Assembly (NCBI GenBank): GCA_026260175.1
Contig: JAKCWW010000849.1
Span: forward strand, 4,973 to 66,314
DNA: 61,342 nt
Direction: 5' to 3'
DNA from: Reticulitermes lucifugus
Taxonomy: Eukaryota > Arthropoda > Insecta > Blattodea > Rhinotermitidae
Shown: positions 1 to 11,384 of the stretch, one piece after another
Position numbering within the stretch: position 1 is the first letter of the stretch
How the letters are laid out: each line of letters begins with the position of its first letter
Translations under genes and position numbers: made by a program
Notes under the pieces: model-generated
The model's database searches: none
Seen by the model: the letters and a program-made list of their open reading frames with translations, nothing else
Told to the model about the DNA's origin: nothing

Positions 1-83
1 GTGTGATCGTGAAGCCTCGACAAAACGAGGAGGCCCAGGCCCATATAGGGCTGTCGAGCCATAGGAAAAGAATATATATATAC
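1..83 (+). repeat. SINE-L copy, 3' end only (cut by window start)
   Basis: The first 65 bases match the 3' end of the SINE-L copies at 91-340 and 56677-56926: a TGTGATCGTGAAGCCTCG segment, then GAGGAGGCCCAGGCCCA and a GGGGCTGT-like end. An A-rich then (TA)n tail follows. The tRNA-like head lies outside the window. Confidence 0.8.
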
Positions 84-90
84 GTAATAA

Positions 91-340
91 GTGGCCGCGC
101 GGTCTAAGGCGTGGGTCTTCGGCCGCTCGCTTGCTTGGATTGCGGGTTCGAATCCCACTGGGCCCATGGATGTCTGCCTCTTTTGAATGTTGTGTATTGT
201 CAGGTAGAGGTCTCTGCGTCGGGCTGATCACTCGTCCAGAGTAGTCCTACCGAGTGTGGTGTGTCTGAGTGTGATCGTGAAGCCTCGATAATGAGGAGGC
301 CATGGCCCACTAGGGGCTGTTGCGCCTTGGAAATCTATAT
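91..340 (+). repeat. SINE-L, tRNA-Leu-derived SINE, full length
   Basis: The head reads like a tRNA-Leu gene: GTGGCCGCGCGGTCTAAGGC at the A box and GGGTTCGAATCCCAC at the B box, which form an internal RNA polymerase III promoter. The body carries CAGGTAGAGGTCTCTGCGTC and TGTGATCGTGAAGCCTCGA, shared with copies at 16706 and 56677. It ends GCGCC plus an A/T-rich tail. It starts directly after the tail of another SINE-L copy in the same orientation, so it probably inserted into that tail. It is not a functional tRNA because the acceptor stem does not close. Confidence 0.85.
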
Positions 341-390
341 ATGTATATAATCAAAACGCAGTAATTCAACAATAAGTAAGTGGGATAACC

Positions 391-940
391 AAACAAGACA
401 GGCACCGTACGTATAACATAACATTGAAGCGCGTTCATGTAAACATTGTTACCGTGGAAAGTCTATAAATATTAAATACTCGTGGAATTCAAATTCCCCG
501 AACTTTTGGGTAGAACCTCGTATTATGAGTCAGTGTCTCTATACTTGCCTTAGTGATCCGGCATGCAAATTATATGCGCCCTAGCATGCTGTCATTTGGC
601 CTGTCTGTCTGTACCGTATTCTTGTGCATTATCTCATAAACGGCATGATTTTCGGAAAAAATTATTAAATTTAAAATGTGTTTTGATTGTTTCTACAAAT
701 TTGTTTGAGACATTTCTCATTCTGAGAAGAATTCAGCGAGATATTATCATAAATGTACGTAGGTTTTCATGTAAAGTACCGTTATTCTTGTCAGATTGTA
801 ATCAAAGTTTAATTTTCTCCACATATCTTAGAAAAATCCTCAAATACGAAATTTCATTAAAATCCGTCCAGTGGGAGCCGAGTTGTTCCATGCGGACAGA
901 GAGATAGACAGACAGACATGACGAAGCTAATAGTCGCTTT
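391..940 (+). repeat. Family K dispersed repeat, about 550 bp
   Basis: This stretch aligns over its whole length with 46903-47410. Both begin AAACAAGACAGGCA and share AAAATGTGTTTTGATT, ATTTCTCATTCT and TCATAAATGTAC. Both end CAGTGGGAGCCGAG, a run of (CAGA) units and GACGAAGCTAATAGTCGC. A 114-codon open frame inside has no recognisable domain and is not preserved in the other copy, so I do not call it a gene. The family could be a non-autonomous element or the 3' end of a larger one. Confidence 0.75.
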
Positions 941-1644
941 TACCAATTTTGGGAACGCTCCTAAAAATGAAGAAGCTCTTTTACACAGCACATCATGTCT
1001 GATATTCTTGACAAGTTTATTAATGTTCTAGAATTTCTCTACATTAAATGTTTAATTTCGTGTAATTGCATGTATTGGTTATGTCGAAATGGCAAATGCT
1101 CGTTATTTTAGAACATACTGTGCTGCCACTGACCAGCATCGATTGTGTTCAGTGCGTGTGTATCTGTGCATCCCATTACCACTATGGAATATAGCCTACC
1201 AATAATGCTCGGTGCAATATCACCTACAGCCAATATAGGGAATCAACTTAACTTGTGTATCCAACTGCGACACAGTATGCAATCATCCCTCAGGGGAGGT
1301 CGGATATGCAGTCTACAATACCAGATTGTTTTACACTGCCCAGTGTAAGAGATTCAGACCTGTTATGTAGAACCCTTTACGTTCTAATTTTTTATACAAT
1401 TCCTGTTATTACAAACTCATCCGGTTTCCTTGGTAGTTATTAGTTAAGTGAAAATTGGTTAAATGAAAATTAATTTACATTCATTCAACCGGAAAAATCA
1501 GAAATTTTGTAGAAAGAGGTGAGATGATATTAAAACAAGTAGAAAATAAAATAAAGGACATCTTATTGTTTCACAAAATCATATCTCAGTAATTAGATAC
1601 GTTTTACTTCTGTATGAAGCTAATCCCATTATTATATACCTTGT
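941..1644. other. No recognised feature
   Basis: Unique-looking AT-rich sequence. Two short overlapping open frames (67 and 62 codons) show no domain or codon signal. Confidence 0.5.
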
Positions 1645-1856
1645 AAAGGTAAAGGTCACCCCCATGCCATGCCTAGGTAGGCACAGAGGGGAGGCGGAGG
1701 TATAGCTTCAAACCATTCCCAACTTTGGCGCTAGAAGGGAGTGGGTGGTCAGCACGACACTCCAGCCGCTTTGCCCTCGGCAAAGCCCCGGTACCCATTA
1801 TACAGAAGTGGGTGAGCCGCGGGGCCGGTCTCGCCCCCCGTGATTCGATATGGTAT
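1645..1856 (-). repeat. SINE-C copy, degraded head
   Basis: Read on the minus strand it shows the SINE-C order: a B-box-like TCGAATC, CACCCA.TTCTGTATAATGGGTACCGG, GGCAAAGCGGC, a CTAGCGCCAAAGTTG block and the tail GACCTTTACCTTTAC at its low-coordinate end. The A-box part is missing or unrecognisable. Open frames on both strands here are shadows of the repeat. Confidence 0.75.
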
Positions 1857-1944
1857 TTAAGGAAAGAAGATATAACGGCAGTTGTGTCAAATTGGCTCAG
1901 GATCGTATCCAATGGTCGGCCGTGATTTTCGCGGCTTAAATATT

Positions 1945-1962
1945 TCTGGTGGTACCACCAGA
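1945..1962. repeat. Perfect 18-bp palindrome
   Basis: TCTGGTGGTACCACCAGA is perfectly self-complementary with no spacer. No flanking element is recognisable. Confidence 0.9.
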
Positions 1963-4105
1963 GAATTGGTTGATAGGGTTGTTGGTTCGTTAGTTAGGTG
2001 CCTGGCATTGCATTTATCATATTTTGCATACTAATTATTGTTACGAAAGATGTAATCGATCTTGATATGCTTGTGGGGCAAGTGTCATCAAAATACTGGC
2101 GTACACGAAACAGTGATGTGGCGTCAAATAATTTATTTAACATTGGAAACGTCCAACAAAAATAATCAACGGCGAACACAAACTGTAGTTGACAGTGGCC
2201 ACGTCAAATTGCCCGCTGGTCGCTTTGCAAGACCCCTGTAATAATATAGCTTTGACAACCCTTCTATCTATGATGCCTGTTTGCTACGTTACACCCCCCC
2301 CCCTCTGTATCTCCCCTCCCCCACCCAGTACCGCCCATGCATAGCGCAACACATTTGTAGACGCATACACACAGAGTAGTCATATAGAGGACATGCATAG
2401 GCTACATATGTGGAAATGAATTATGTATGTCTCTCTCCCGCTCGCTGTGCTTACCACCGCCAGTTTACTGTCTAACGACGGATCGCTTTCAACCTCAATA
2501 ACCAGTGCACATTTGCACATCGATCATACGGAGCACAACTGTGATGGAGTTTGATATCGTTTTGTCTTCCCAAGTGTATTTATCCTTAAGTTGGTGCTTT
2601 TCGAGAAGATATTTTTCCTAAAGTTGGCGCATTTCGCACCAAAACCTGCAGTCTGGTGTTTTAAATTAAAATGCAGTTTTTTTGACGGCGCGCTTTCTAA
2701 TTTAATGAAATATGGCAATTCCAAGTCTGTTAGGGTTATGTGGATCATAATTCTGAGTAGGAAGCAGATTGGAAGTAGCAGAGCTTAAGTTCCTGACAGC
2801 AGGGGCTGCAGAGAAATTGTTTTATATTTTACAAGTACATGAAGGGAAAGCATAACATGCATACGAAAGTCTCAAATATACTTCGAATGCTTATGAAGGA
2901 TGGAAAATTCTCGTACCTTAGTTTTACCTCACAGAGAACACGGTGTGCTTCCATTAGAAAGACCAATCTGCGAATGCTATGTATTGTGAGGGAATGAACA
3001 GATAAACTGTGAGCGAAATGCAGACATTTTAATGTTAAATCTGTAGGCATATATAGTAACCACTAGGCTTCAAAGGGTTGAAGTATGCCTGGGAATATGG
3101 TCCCAACAGAAAGGGTGCTTACCACATGCATAAATGCAACAGACAGTCCGGTTGTAATTTTGTAAGGTATAGCCTGTAAACCTAAGGGAAGACGTCCTCA
3201 ACAAAGATACAAACGAACAGTCGTAGTTCTGTAACCAGAACACACCAACAGCCTGCTTAGCAATGGTGGTGGTGATAACGAGGGTTCTGTTACTGAACAC
3301 AGACGTTGTTACTCATGCATGTCGCAACGAATGCAGATGCACCATGGACAGATTACGATATATTGCGAAAAGAGCTTAGACCTTCAGACAGTTTCTCGCC
3401 AGAATCACCAAATTGGTTCGCTTCCGTTGCAGATGAATTGCATGCGGGAAGTAAATGCATTGAATTTTGGCTGACTGGCCGTTTTCTCGGGTCTTTGTGT
3501 GTTTCCACTAAATAGTTTGAGGTTGGCTATATACCGCGGAGTGAAAGCGCCAGGTCAGCGATGATAACCGCTTCATCAGAAACTGATACGTAGTTTAAAA
3601 TAGTTGGAAATGATGTGTGTCACAATGCTTGTTTTCTTCACCAACAACTTGAACCAACAGGTCATGTTTCAGCAGGTATGTATGCACAGGCGGCGACCTT
3701 TCCCCACGTTCCGCGGATTGATCCTGCGTGCTCCCCTGATGCTATAGCTTCGTCGAGTCTGGCCAGATTAGGTCACTAGGTCAAGAGGTGAGACACTTGG
3801 CATTTACACATTCGCTCGGATCTGTGGAATTCATAACTGGGTACAAAACTAATTCAACTTCGTCAGCAGAAACAAAGGACAGTGTGTGGGATGCAAACAA
3901 TTACAGATCTTGTACGCACATAAACCCGACGGCACTGACATCTACAGATCATTATGTATATTAATTAAAATCTGGACTTGCCCGAATTTGTAATTAACAA
4001 GCCAAGTCAGTAAGTTACATAGTGCTAGGCCTAATTTCTTACTGCAGGGCTAGCAATGGGCGTGCGGAATGTGACTGTCGTGTAGTGATTAACACTCTTT
4101 GTTAG
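1963..4105. other. No recognised feature
   Basis: Apparently unique sequence with a C homopolymer near 2291. Short frames at 2524-2788, 2829-3300 and 3306-3515 carry no motifs that I recognise. The region 3660-3790 is GC-richer but otherwise featureless. Confidence 0.5.
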
Positions 4106-4400
4106 GGAGGTTCCGGCTAATATTTTGATTTATACAGTATAAACTTACCTTCTGCTTGGATACACTTATTCCAGGGACCCTTCGACTGCTGGAAACACCA
4201 TACGTACTCTGTTTTGGGAATCTTTAAAAGTTTCTGCTTCGCGTAGGTATGACTGTTTCCACATCTTCAAAGCGTTTACCTTCCACGCTGTTCTTAATTC
4301 GGGGGAAGACCAAAAAGTCACGTGGGGTCTTATCTGGGGGTAAGGAGGTTGACCCACCTGTGGAGTGTGGTGTTTGGCTAAAAATCTTTATATCAGCTTG
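4106..4400 (-). pseudogene. Mariner transposase, C-terminal fragment, broken
   Basis: Read on the minus strand, two frames joined by a frameshift near 4225 resemble the C-terminus of mariner transposases (IS630/Tc1/mariner DDE superfamily). The first frame has a SLPPDKTPRDFLVFPRIKN segment, corresponding to the usual PPYSPDLAPCDFFLFPRLK with the third catalytic Asp, followed by GKRFEDVETV. The second continues LLKIPKTEYVWCFQQSKG then WNKCI, the conserved tail near the stop codon. The N-terminal DNA-binding part and first two catalytic Asps are absent. The GCCGGAACCTCCCTAAC stretch downstream of the stop could be the remains of a terminal inverted repeat. The frameshift and truncation make it inactive. 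Confidence 0.75.
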
Positions 4401-5279
4401 AGAGCAGATGTTTAGATAAAACTTTAAATAGACCACCATCACTTCTATCCCCATCTCCACCTATTATTTACGTGCAATTTAATCAATTAATAGTACGTAT
4501 TAAGTAAGGGTATAACAATATATAACAAATAGTGGAACTTGCGTAATCATATTGACCAGGAAGAATTTATGTGGTCTAACAACGGCAGGCTCCTCCCTCA
4601 TATTTAGCAGTGTAAGAAGTGTTGCATAGCAAAAGGACGAGCAGCGAGGAAATACAAACTTCAGTTGTGTTTGGCTGCTGTAACATCTTTCTGAGTTTCA
4701 TAAAATAATACAATATTTATTGATTTTTAATTTTTTTTGCCTTATAATTTTTGAACTCTGTTAAGAGAAAATAAGATATATAAAGGGAATTTAATATATA
4801 TCGATTGGGCAGTTCAGTTTTCGGATTAATCAGTGCTCTTTTTTATTTGATGAGAATCTTCATGACGTGCAGTAATTTTACGACGCCCTATGCGGTTTAC
4901 ATTTGCACCTTTGGAGCCACCACACAATATGCAGTTGCAGCAATTTGCTGTTCTCACGGCAAACCGTTAATTTTAGGTAGAGAAATGAAGGCAAGAAATT
5001 GAGTGCTGCGTTTATTAAAATACTGATTCATAGAAATTCGTGACGTAAGTAGTTCTAGGCATTCGGGATGTTCCCGGTATTACTGTCAAACGGATAATCT
5101 GCTTTTTTAGTCAGGTTACTACTGTTATTTTTTACTACCTCTATTAAAATGTGTCTTATTATGTAAAATGTAAGACTTTCATTTCACAGATTAGTCTCCA
5201 GGTAAAACGTAATTATGATAAATTGTGTAAACAAATATCACGGGGTTATGGTCGCATCCCCTTCTTAGACGCGTTCGCA
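4401..5279. other. No recognised feature
   Basis: AT-rich sequence including a 65-codon frame at 4805-5002 without recognisable similarity. The upper edge could include a more diverged upstream part of the mariner element. Confidence 0.5.
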
Positions 5280-5412
5280 TAAGTCGCTAAAAGCGCCTAT
5301 TAGCTTCATATCTGTCCGTCCGTCTATCCGCATATATCAGCGCGGATCCCACTGGACGGATTTTCGTGAAATTTGATCTTCGGGACTTTCAAGAAAATCT
5401 GTCAAGAAAATC
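5280..5412 (-). repeat. Family K fragment (3' end)
   Basis: The minus strand reads GAAAATCCGTCCAGTGGGA, repeated GACGGAC units, ATATGAAGCTAATAGGCGC. This is the same 3' end as the family K copies at 391-940 and 46903-47410. Only the terminal 130 bp is recognisable. Confidence 0.65.
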
Positions 5413-5867
5413 CAGATTTCATTAAAATCGGACAAACACATCAGACACTTTACATGAAGATCTTAGTGTGTTTCGTATTCTTGGCAGCGACATGTGTAGC
5501 GCAACAATACAGAGAACGCATTGCTGTGCTTCATGGCAGCGCTTTAAGTATTTATTATTTGGTGACTGCGACTATTGTACTTCAGTAATAGAAAGAGAAC
5601 GCACTGTTGCGTTTCCATGGTAATAATGGTTACGTGAAGGCGCCACAGTGTTACGTTATACCTTCATTGCGTACCTTGTTACACTGATCTGTACTTTGCA
5701 ATGACGCTAATGTTCGAGTGCTGTTTTTCCCGTAACAAAGACGTGGGAGCACGAAATAAATATGCATACGAACTTGATATTTTCTGCACAGATGGTAAAA
5801 CTAACATTAAATAAGCCTTTATTACCGATATTACTACTTTTGTTTTAAGCTTGTTGTAGTGTCATAT
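5413..5867. other. No recognised feature
   Basis: Short frames only. The 71-codon frame at 5373-5588 overlaps the family K fragment and is not credible as a gene. Confidence 0.5.
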
Positions 5868-5985
5868 CTGTCCTACACACTAAAGCTCTAGCGCTCAGTT
5901 TGTTCTGATTGGTCAATAAAACAGCCAAGAATTTTCCGGGGACCGGTCCTCCATCTGTCTTACTGTGTAGGACAAATAGCAGTCC
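5868..5985. mobile_element. Small palindromic (MITE-like) element, about 115 bp
   Basis: The left end CTGTCCTACACACTAAAG and the right end TCTTACTGTGTAGGACAAAT are imperfect inverted repeats of about 18-20 bp around a roughly 80-bp centre that includes CAATAAAACAGCC. It has no coding capacity. No clear target duplication is visible, so the superfamily is unknown. A chance hairpin is less likely at this arm length. Confidence 0.5.
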
Positions 5986-6539
5986 ACATCTGCAATACAG
6001 ACACTAACACAGTTAAGTACACATTAGATATACAAAAAATTGGAGTGACGTTATGATCACCCGTATTGAACAGTTACAATTACACATGATGTATTTGGGA
6101 CTATGGAGTAAGTCCGAGTTACCAGAAATGTCCCTTCAGTAATTTGTACAAATGAAAATTATAGTAGAGGCGGCATAGGTGTTAAAACTGTGTAAAATAA
6201 AATTAATGTTTGAAGGTTATGTTCGTATTAAATATGTTGGAAAGACCACATAACTGCGTAAAGAACTAAATTCTTAGTACAGGGTGTCTCTTGTAAGTCT
6301 GACAATTATTCAGCAGGTCAAAACGTATCATTTTATGGAACTCATACATTAATGATTGTTTGGACAGTGTCCCCTTCTTTGTACTTTATTTGATAGAGTT
6401 CAGTACTGCTCACACCTTTACACCCCGTTTCTTCAAGAGCTATTTAATTTTTATCATTTCATCTACGACTAGGTCTGCTTAGTGGTATCTCTCTTTAACA
6501 CTTTGTTCTGGACACCTTCAAACTCTTACCTCATGGCCA
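5986..6539. other. No recognised feature
   Basis: AT-rich sequence with no repeat family seen elsewhere in the window. Its right part may belong to the LTR-like remnant that follows. Confidence 0.4.
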
Positions 6540-6870
6540 ACTGCAGTTACGCAAGTGGCTGTACCATTTGCTTATAAAAGTGTTTGTCTTGTCTGTTGCA
6601 AGCTGTTGAGTTGCTTTGTTTTGTTCTGCTAGCATTATTGGTGACCCGACGCGTTAGGGTAGACGAAGACACATCGCGATGACGAATATAGGTTTACATC
6701 CCCCCCGCCGCCGATACCTCAGTCCGACATCGGCCGTGCCGGCGGTAAGGTTGGCGGCACACTTGCTGTGTCGCCAGTGAGTCGCTTTCAGGCGCCGCGA
6801 CCTGCTATTTACCAGGCGCCGGCGTCCCATAGCGTCCTTTTCCAAACCCCTCCTCACCCGCGGCAACATT
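6540..6870 (+). mobile_element. Possible LTR end plus primer-binding site of a Ty3/gypsy-type element
   Basis: TTATAAAAG at 6572-6580 could be a TATA box, followed by a T/G-rich U5-like stretch. At 6639-6653 comes TGGTGACCCGACGCG, resembling the TGGTGACCCCGACGTG primer-binding sites that follow 5' LTRs in insect gypsy elements. The downstream 200 bp is distinctly GC-rich (CGCCGGCG-type motifs) compared with its surroundings, as gag leaders can be, but it has no intact gag frame. No matching second LTR is seen in the window. A chance match is possible. Confidence 0.3.
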
Positions 6871-7289
6871 GCATTAAACCTCGCCGACCCAAAGAATCGA
6901 TAACAAAGCGAGGGGAAGAGGCCTGAGGTCTTTTACGTATATATCAGCTGGAAGTGGAACCGAATGAGTTACTTGCCAAACTCTTTTTCTTACAATAACT
7001 AGCTGTAGAGCGACGCCTTCAAGCGCCCCACTTCTCCCCTGGATACAGAGATCTGCAGCCGGAGACGGCGTGATATATGACGGAACAGAGCACTGAGTCG
7101 ATGTACTGTATCTATCGAAGATCGCTAGATTCGACATTATTGACAGAATCAAGTTCATCACGGTTTATTGAACTATTATTGCATCTCTATGCAATTATAA
7201 GTAACTAACTACTAAACGTTTGAGCAGAGCCCGCCGTGAGAAGATAACGATCGCTCAACTGCTCAAGAAATTCGCCTGTTTTATGGTTT

Positions 7290-7500
7290 ATTTCCGGTTT
7301 CACAAGAACGCACAGGTAGTCCCTCTCCTGGGCCAAATTATTCCAATTGAAACTCTCATACCCTATTTCTTTGGCATCTGTTTAAATATTATTACCCCAT
7401 TTACGTCAAGATCTACCAAGTTGTTTCCTCCCTTCAGATTTTACGACCAAACCTTTGTATAAATTTATCTTCTGTCCCGAATATGCTACCTGCCTTGTCT
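7290..7500 (-). pseudogene. LINE-x fragment (C-terminal coding end), decayed
   Basis: The minus strand, despite stops and frame changes, follows the LINE-x pattern: a counterpart of AGHVARMGE, then LKGGNNLVDLDVNGVIIF, the counterpart of [18 protein letters not shown], and on to the segment before the 3' UTR. The same order occurs in copies at 11385, 39150, 55010 and 59090. These are 5'-truncated ends of a non-LTR retrotransposon polyprotein. Confidence 0.55.
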
Positions 7501-7525
7501 GCCCTTTACTCCTCGATTTATTCGG

Positions 7526-7556
7526 CATAATAATAATAATAATAATATAATAATAA
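7526..7556. repeat. (TAA)n microsatellite
   Basis: About ten TAA units with one interruption. Confidence 0.9.
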
Positions 7557-8050
7557 ATGTATGCAGAATTTTAATTTTAGGTTCGTTGTATTTCAGCTGC
7601 TTTAAGCTACCTAAGTTTATCATCTGCAGAAATTTATAGCTATGATTGTGAAGAATAATCTGTTAATTATTTAATCGTTCATGGTTCGTACGTCATAAAT
7701 AACCTCTGTTCAGAAACTCATAAGCAAAAACAAAAATACGCTGTGTCAGCATTATTTCATGATAAAGTATGTGTTACATACAATAACTACTGTGTTGTAA
7801 AGAGTTAAAGACCGCTTGTTTAATTTTTTCTTTCATGCGCTTTGAAAGCGGCTGTGTAATCCCATCGTCCTGGACAAAGTTCACAGCATTTGTCCAATTA
7901 TCACAATCCCCATTCATGTCGTCGTGAATTTCATTTCAGTAGGTCTGTTACCATTGTCCGAGCCATCCGACGAAACATGGTTAGTCAGCCTAAGTCAAGT
8001 AATACCAGTCCATGTAGTTGAAAACCAATTTATATTTGTACAGATTTTAA
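7557..8050. other. No recognised feature
   Basis: AT-rich sequence leading into the ribozyme-like motif. It may be the upstream part of that element, but no other copy is recognisable in the window. Confidence 0.4.
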
Positions 8051-8054
8051 CTGC

Positions 8055-8088
8055 CTGAAGATGACCGTTTAATGGTCGAAGCATGTAG
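8055..8088 (+). ncRNA. Hammerhead-like motif, solitary copy
   Basis: CTGAAGA, one extra T, hairpin GACC/GGTC with a 7-nt loop, GAA, then GCATGT and A at the predicted cleavage position 8087. AATAAA follows at 8098-8103. Helix I is weak here (2 bp). The usual GAAA is GAAG, so the motif is decayed. It is the same motif as at 22968, 25182, 40000 and 50767 but with a different stem sequence. Confidence 0.5.
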
Positions 8089-9385
8089 CCTGATATGAAT
8101 AAATAATTAGCAATAAGAGTTGTGTAGGCGGAATTTCAATTTTGTGCTCCGAAACGTGTATGAAATATCTTCGATCTGTTTTAACATCTACCTACGTGTA
8201 GCCTACCTGTAATTTAATTACATCGTAATTAACAACCGCAGCTCCCTGTTGTTCTCTTTGGACCACGGTTATTTTTGGTAGATAAAGCTTAGTAGGAAAT
8301 CTCAGTAACATATTTCCTCAGAATACGTTTGACCATTGCAAGTTAGTGGACATTCAGGGATACTTGCGAATTGCGATTAGACGATGAGATAGTATTTAAT
8401 ATATCATGAGCATACCGTAAGCTAAGATAAAGACAGGTTTACGAAGGAATGATTTACGTACATTAACCCCCAAGTTTGTCATCTCCTTATGCAATCGAAA
8501 GATCAGTGCCAGTGAAATTAATATGTTTATCACGCCTCAGTATATTCGTTTGACATCAGCGTTTTTGTTCCTGGGCTAATATCAAAAAGACATCTCTAAA
8601 ATGAAGTATTTTTAGTTGGTTTACGTAACAGGGACTCGCGATTCGCTGCCGCCACAGACAAAAATGCTGTTCCGTAAACGAGAAATGTGGCACCTTGTGA
8701 CTTTCTAACTTTCAGGAACGACACACAGGATTTCTAAAGCTTAGTATTTTATATCCGTAGGCAACTAGTTTCGTCTACATCTTAAGTCAAGCATCTTAGG
8801 AGACTTTTATGTGATTTTGGTTTATAATGTGTTTTCCATGTATGAAAATATCGGCCTAGAATAAATATCAATTCTTATCTAGATGTATTTTATAATGAAT
8901 GCCAAATGAAGTGCCTCAAATACCAAACTAAGAAATAGTGTCCTATGTGAGGTTAATATGCAGTGTGCAAAGAAGGATTTCTGAGCTGGAGGCATGAATC
9001 CTACTTTGTCACTGCATGTTTCTAGTCCAACGTATATGTTGTTAAAATTATTTCATTTTATTTGGGCGTGACACAGTACACATTCTGTTTACGCTGAATT
9101 GGTGGGATGGAACCTCAAGAGTTGCTGTACCTGTACTTGTAATTGTCAACCGACGCTAAATGTTTCGTTCACAATGTGTGGTTAGTAAGTAGGTTTATGA
9201 ACTGTCTCCGTGCAGGATTGCACATGCTTAGTTATTATGGTTCGTTAGTTGAAGTTTAAAATCTTGTGAGATGTTCCATCGTGCCGGCAGGGTATTATTT
9301 ACCAGTCAACACGGCGCAACATTCCAGAATACTTAAATCTTTACCAAGAACACAGTGAGAACCTCAAATATCGCATAATTCACTT
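8089..9385. other. No recognised feature
   Basis: No open frame above 60 codons and no family shared with the rest of the window. Confidence 0.55.
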
Positions 9386-9414
9386 ATCATCATCATCATC
9401 ATCATCATCATCAT
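9386..9414. repeat. (ATC)n microsatellite
   Basis: About nine to ten CAT/ATC units without interruption. Confidence 0.95.
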
Positions 9415-10439
9415 AAAGAAATTAAAGTTGTGCGCTTGGACACCATGTTATCCTCTTGCAGTCCACAAAAAAATTACCTTGAAAATGTTTGCATATTTTT
9501 TCAAGATGTAGTACTCTTTATGATTTCAGGGCCCTTAAGTAAGTGGTGCTAGTGGCGCCCACACCTCAGAAGTTTGTCTGTCCACCATGTTGTTATTATT
9601 ATCTTAAGACGATTTATCCCCGTTGTGTTATCAATAAAGTATACGTTTCACAGTATACAGTCATACACAACAAAGTAAATTTACTTATTTTTTGCATGAC
9701 TGTATAGGCCTACTGCGAAATAAATACTTGATATGAATTGTATAAAGTTATCGAGTGATGGTATGGGTGGCCACAAATGGCAGGCCTATAACGTTCGTAC
9801 CAGCTGTCGCGAAAATCGGCCAGTTGATGAAAAAGTTGAAATGCAAGGTCATACAGACTGCATGGTGACCTTACAAGCCTAAATTTTTTCAGTTTTAGGA
9901 AGAAAAGCGTCCTAAAATAGTAACAGAAACTTCATATATGTAATTGAAATGGGAAGGTACGTGTAACAGTTTTGACACTGCGCTGTGGCATCATTGGGCG
10001 GTGTGATAGCTAGGCTCGCACATCATGCACACCAGTAAACACGTGTACTTGTCATGGTCCAAGCTGCTGTGTGGAGCTCTGTAGGCCCACATGTGTATAC
10101 GGGCGGTTTCAATAGTCTGTTACTAATTGCAACAAAGTGCTATTGTTAGTCCTATACGACGGACCACTGATGTTATAACACAAAATTGTCAGATTGCTGA
10201 TGCCAGCGTAGCTTAATGCCAGAAGCAAGCTTCGTAGCCATAGGGAAATTCGATAAATATGTGATTTATCTGCTTAAATGACGGCTAGTAAGAGAGGAGG
10301 TAATTATACTGGAATGAAACACAAGGTAACCATAAAAAATGAACAAATACAGAAATGTAGAGAGAAATTTTTGAGATCTCCATACAAATTTATAGTAACA
10401 TGGAGCTTATATTTTCAAAACACGATGATTGTAGGTGTC
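9415..10439. other. No recognised feature
   Basis: No long frame or shared repeat. A 62-codon frame at 10278-10466 runs into the next SINE and is not credible. Confidence 0.5.
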
Positions 10440-10730
10440 GGAGTCGGGATAGCTCAGGCGGTATAGCGACTAGGTTGGACGTCGGAGATTTCGTCGTTCG
10501 ATTGCCGGTAAGGGTGAGAGATGTTTCTCTTCTCCAAAGCGTTCAAAGCGGCTCTGTGGCCCACCCAACTTCCTATTCAGTGAGTATCGGGGCCTCCTTC
10601 TCTCATGGTTAAAGTGGCCAGGGCGCGAATTTGACCAGTCACCAAGATTATGAATGCATGGAAGTATGCCTCCACTTCCCACAATGTGGCTTCATGGTGT
10701 GGTGCCTAATTAAGTACAAGGAAAACTTTA
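10440..10730 (+). repeat. SINE-C, nearly full length
   Basis: The head GGGATAGCTCAGGCGGTATA is an A box and GTTCGATTGCC a slightly mutated B box, giving a tRNA-like RNA polymerase III promoter. The body shows CTCTTCTCC, GGCCCACCC, a CCTATTCA..GTATCGGGGCC block and TTAAAGTGGCC, as in the copies at 21638 and 60102. The 3' end has decayed to GGAAAACTTTA. Confidence 0.8.
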
Positions 10731-11384
10731 AATAGTTTTTCTTTTCAAATGCACATATCTGTTCTGATAGAGCTTACTGCTTTACGTGTACTGTTCAACA
10801 AGTAATTATTTCAAATTGTTTATTTCGAAGTTTTATTTGAAAAGATAGAATTATATTTCTCACGTTGTCTCTTAATTATATACAGCGAAAATACGACACG
10901 CATGCAACTTCCTATATCTGTTACACATGCTTTAGAGTCTACAGGTGGCACAGTTTTACATTGATATTTTAAATGTCGATTTGTACTTCAGACTTCATAT
11001 AGCATATTATCAATGTCTGAAATTAGCGTGCGTGAGCGGGAAACCTGTCGCGAAAGGGTCACTTTGGAACATAGGAGGATAATATTGAAATGAACCTTAA
11101 GTATGGTAGGGTGATGTGTATTCGCTTTTTGTCCCCCAATATTTGGATTTCATTCACACATTCGTGTATGCCTTTCAAGCAAAACAAACAAGAGACCACT
11201 GCTACGGGCAAGCAGACGTTAGCAACCTGGTCCAGGTACTGAGTCTACCTCTTTCTAACGGCCCCACCAGAGTATATTCCCCCCTTTCCCTGTTCCACAT
11301 GAAGACAGAGGCAGATCTAGCCTATGAGAGATTATGGTTTTTTAAAACCTTAAACCTACCTTCGTCTTTCATCTCCGCACTAAT
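10731..11384. other. Unassigned, with a 91-codon open frame
   Basis: A frame at 11116-11391 (plus) contains SLFHMKTEADLAYERLWFFK, which looks like a decayed piece of a dispersed repeat rather than a host gene. I cannot name it. No start context, splice sites or domain support a gene. Confidence 0.35.

Noticed and set aside
91-175. tRNA-Leu gene
   Set aside because: A and B boxes are present, but the acceptor stem does not close and the sequence continues into the SINE-L body found in other copies.
563-907. 114-codon open frame as a gene
   Set aside because: It lies inside family K and is not kept open in the second copy at 46903-47410.
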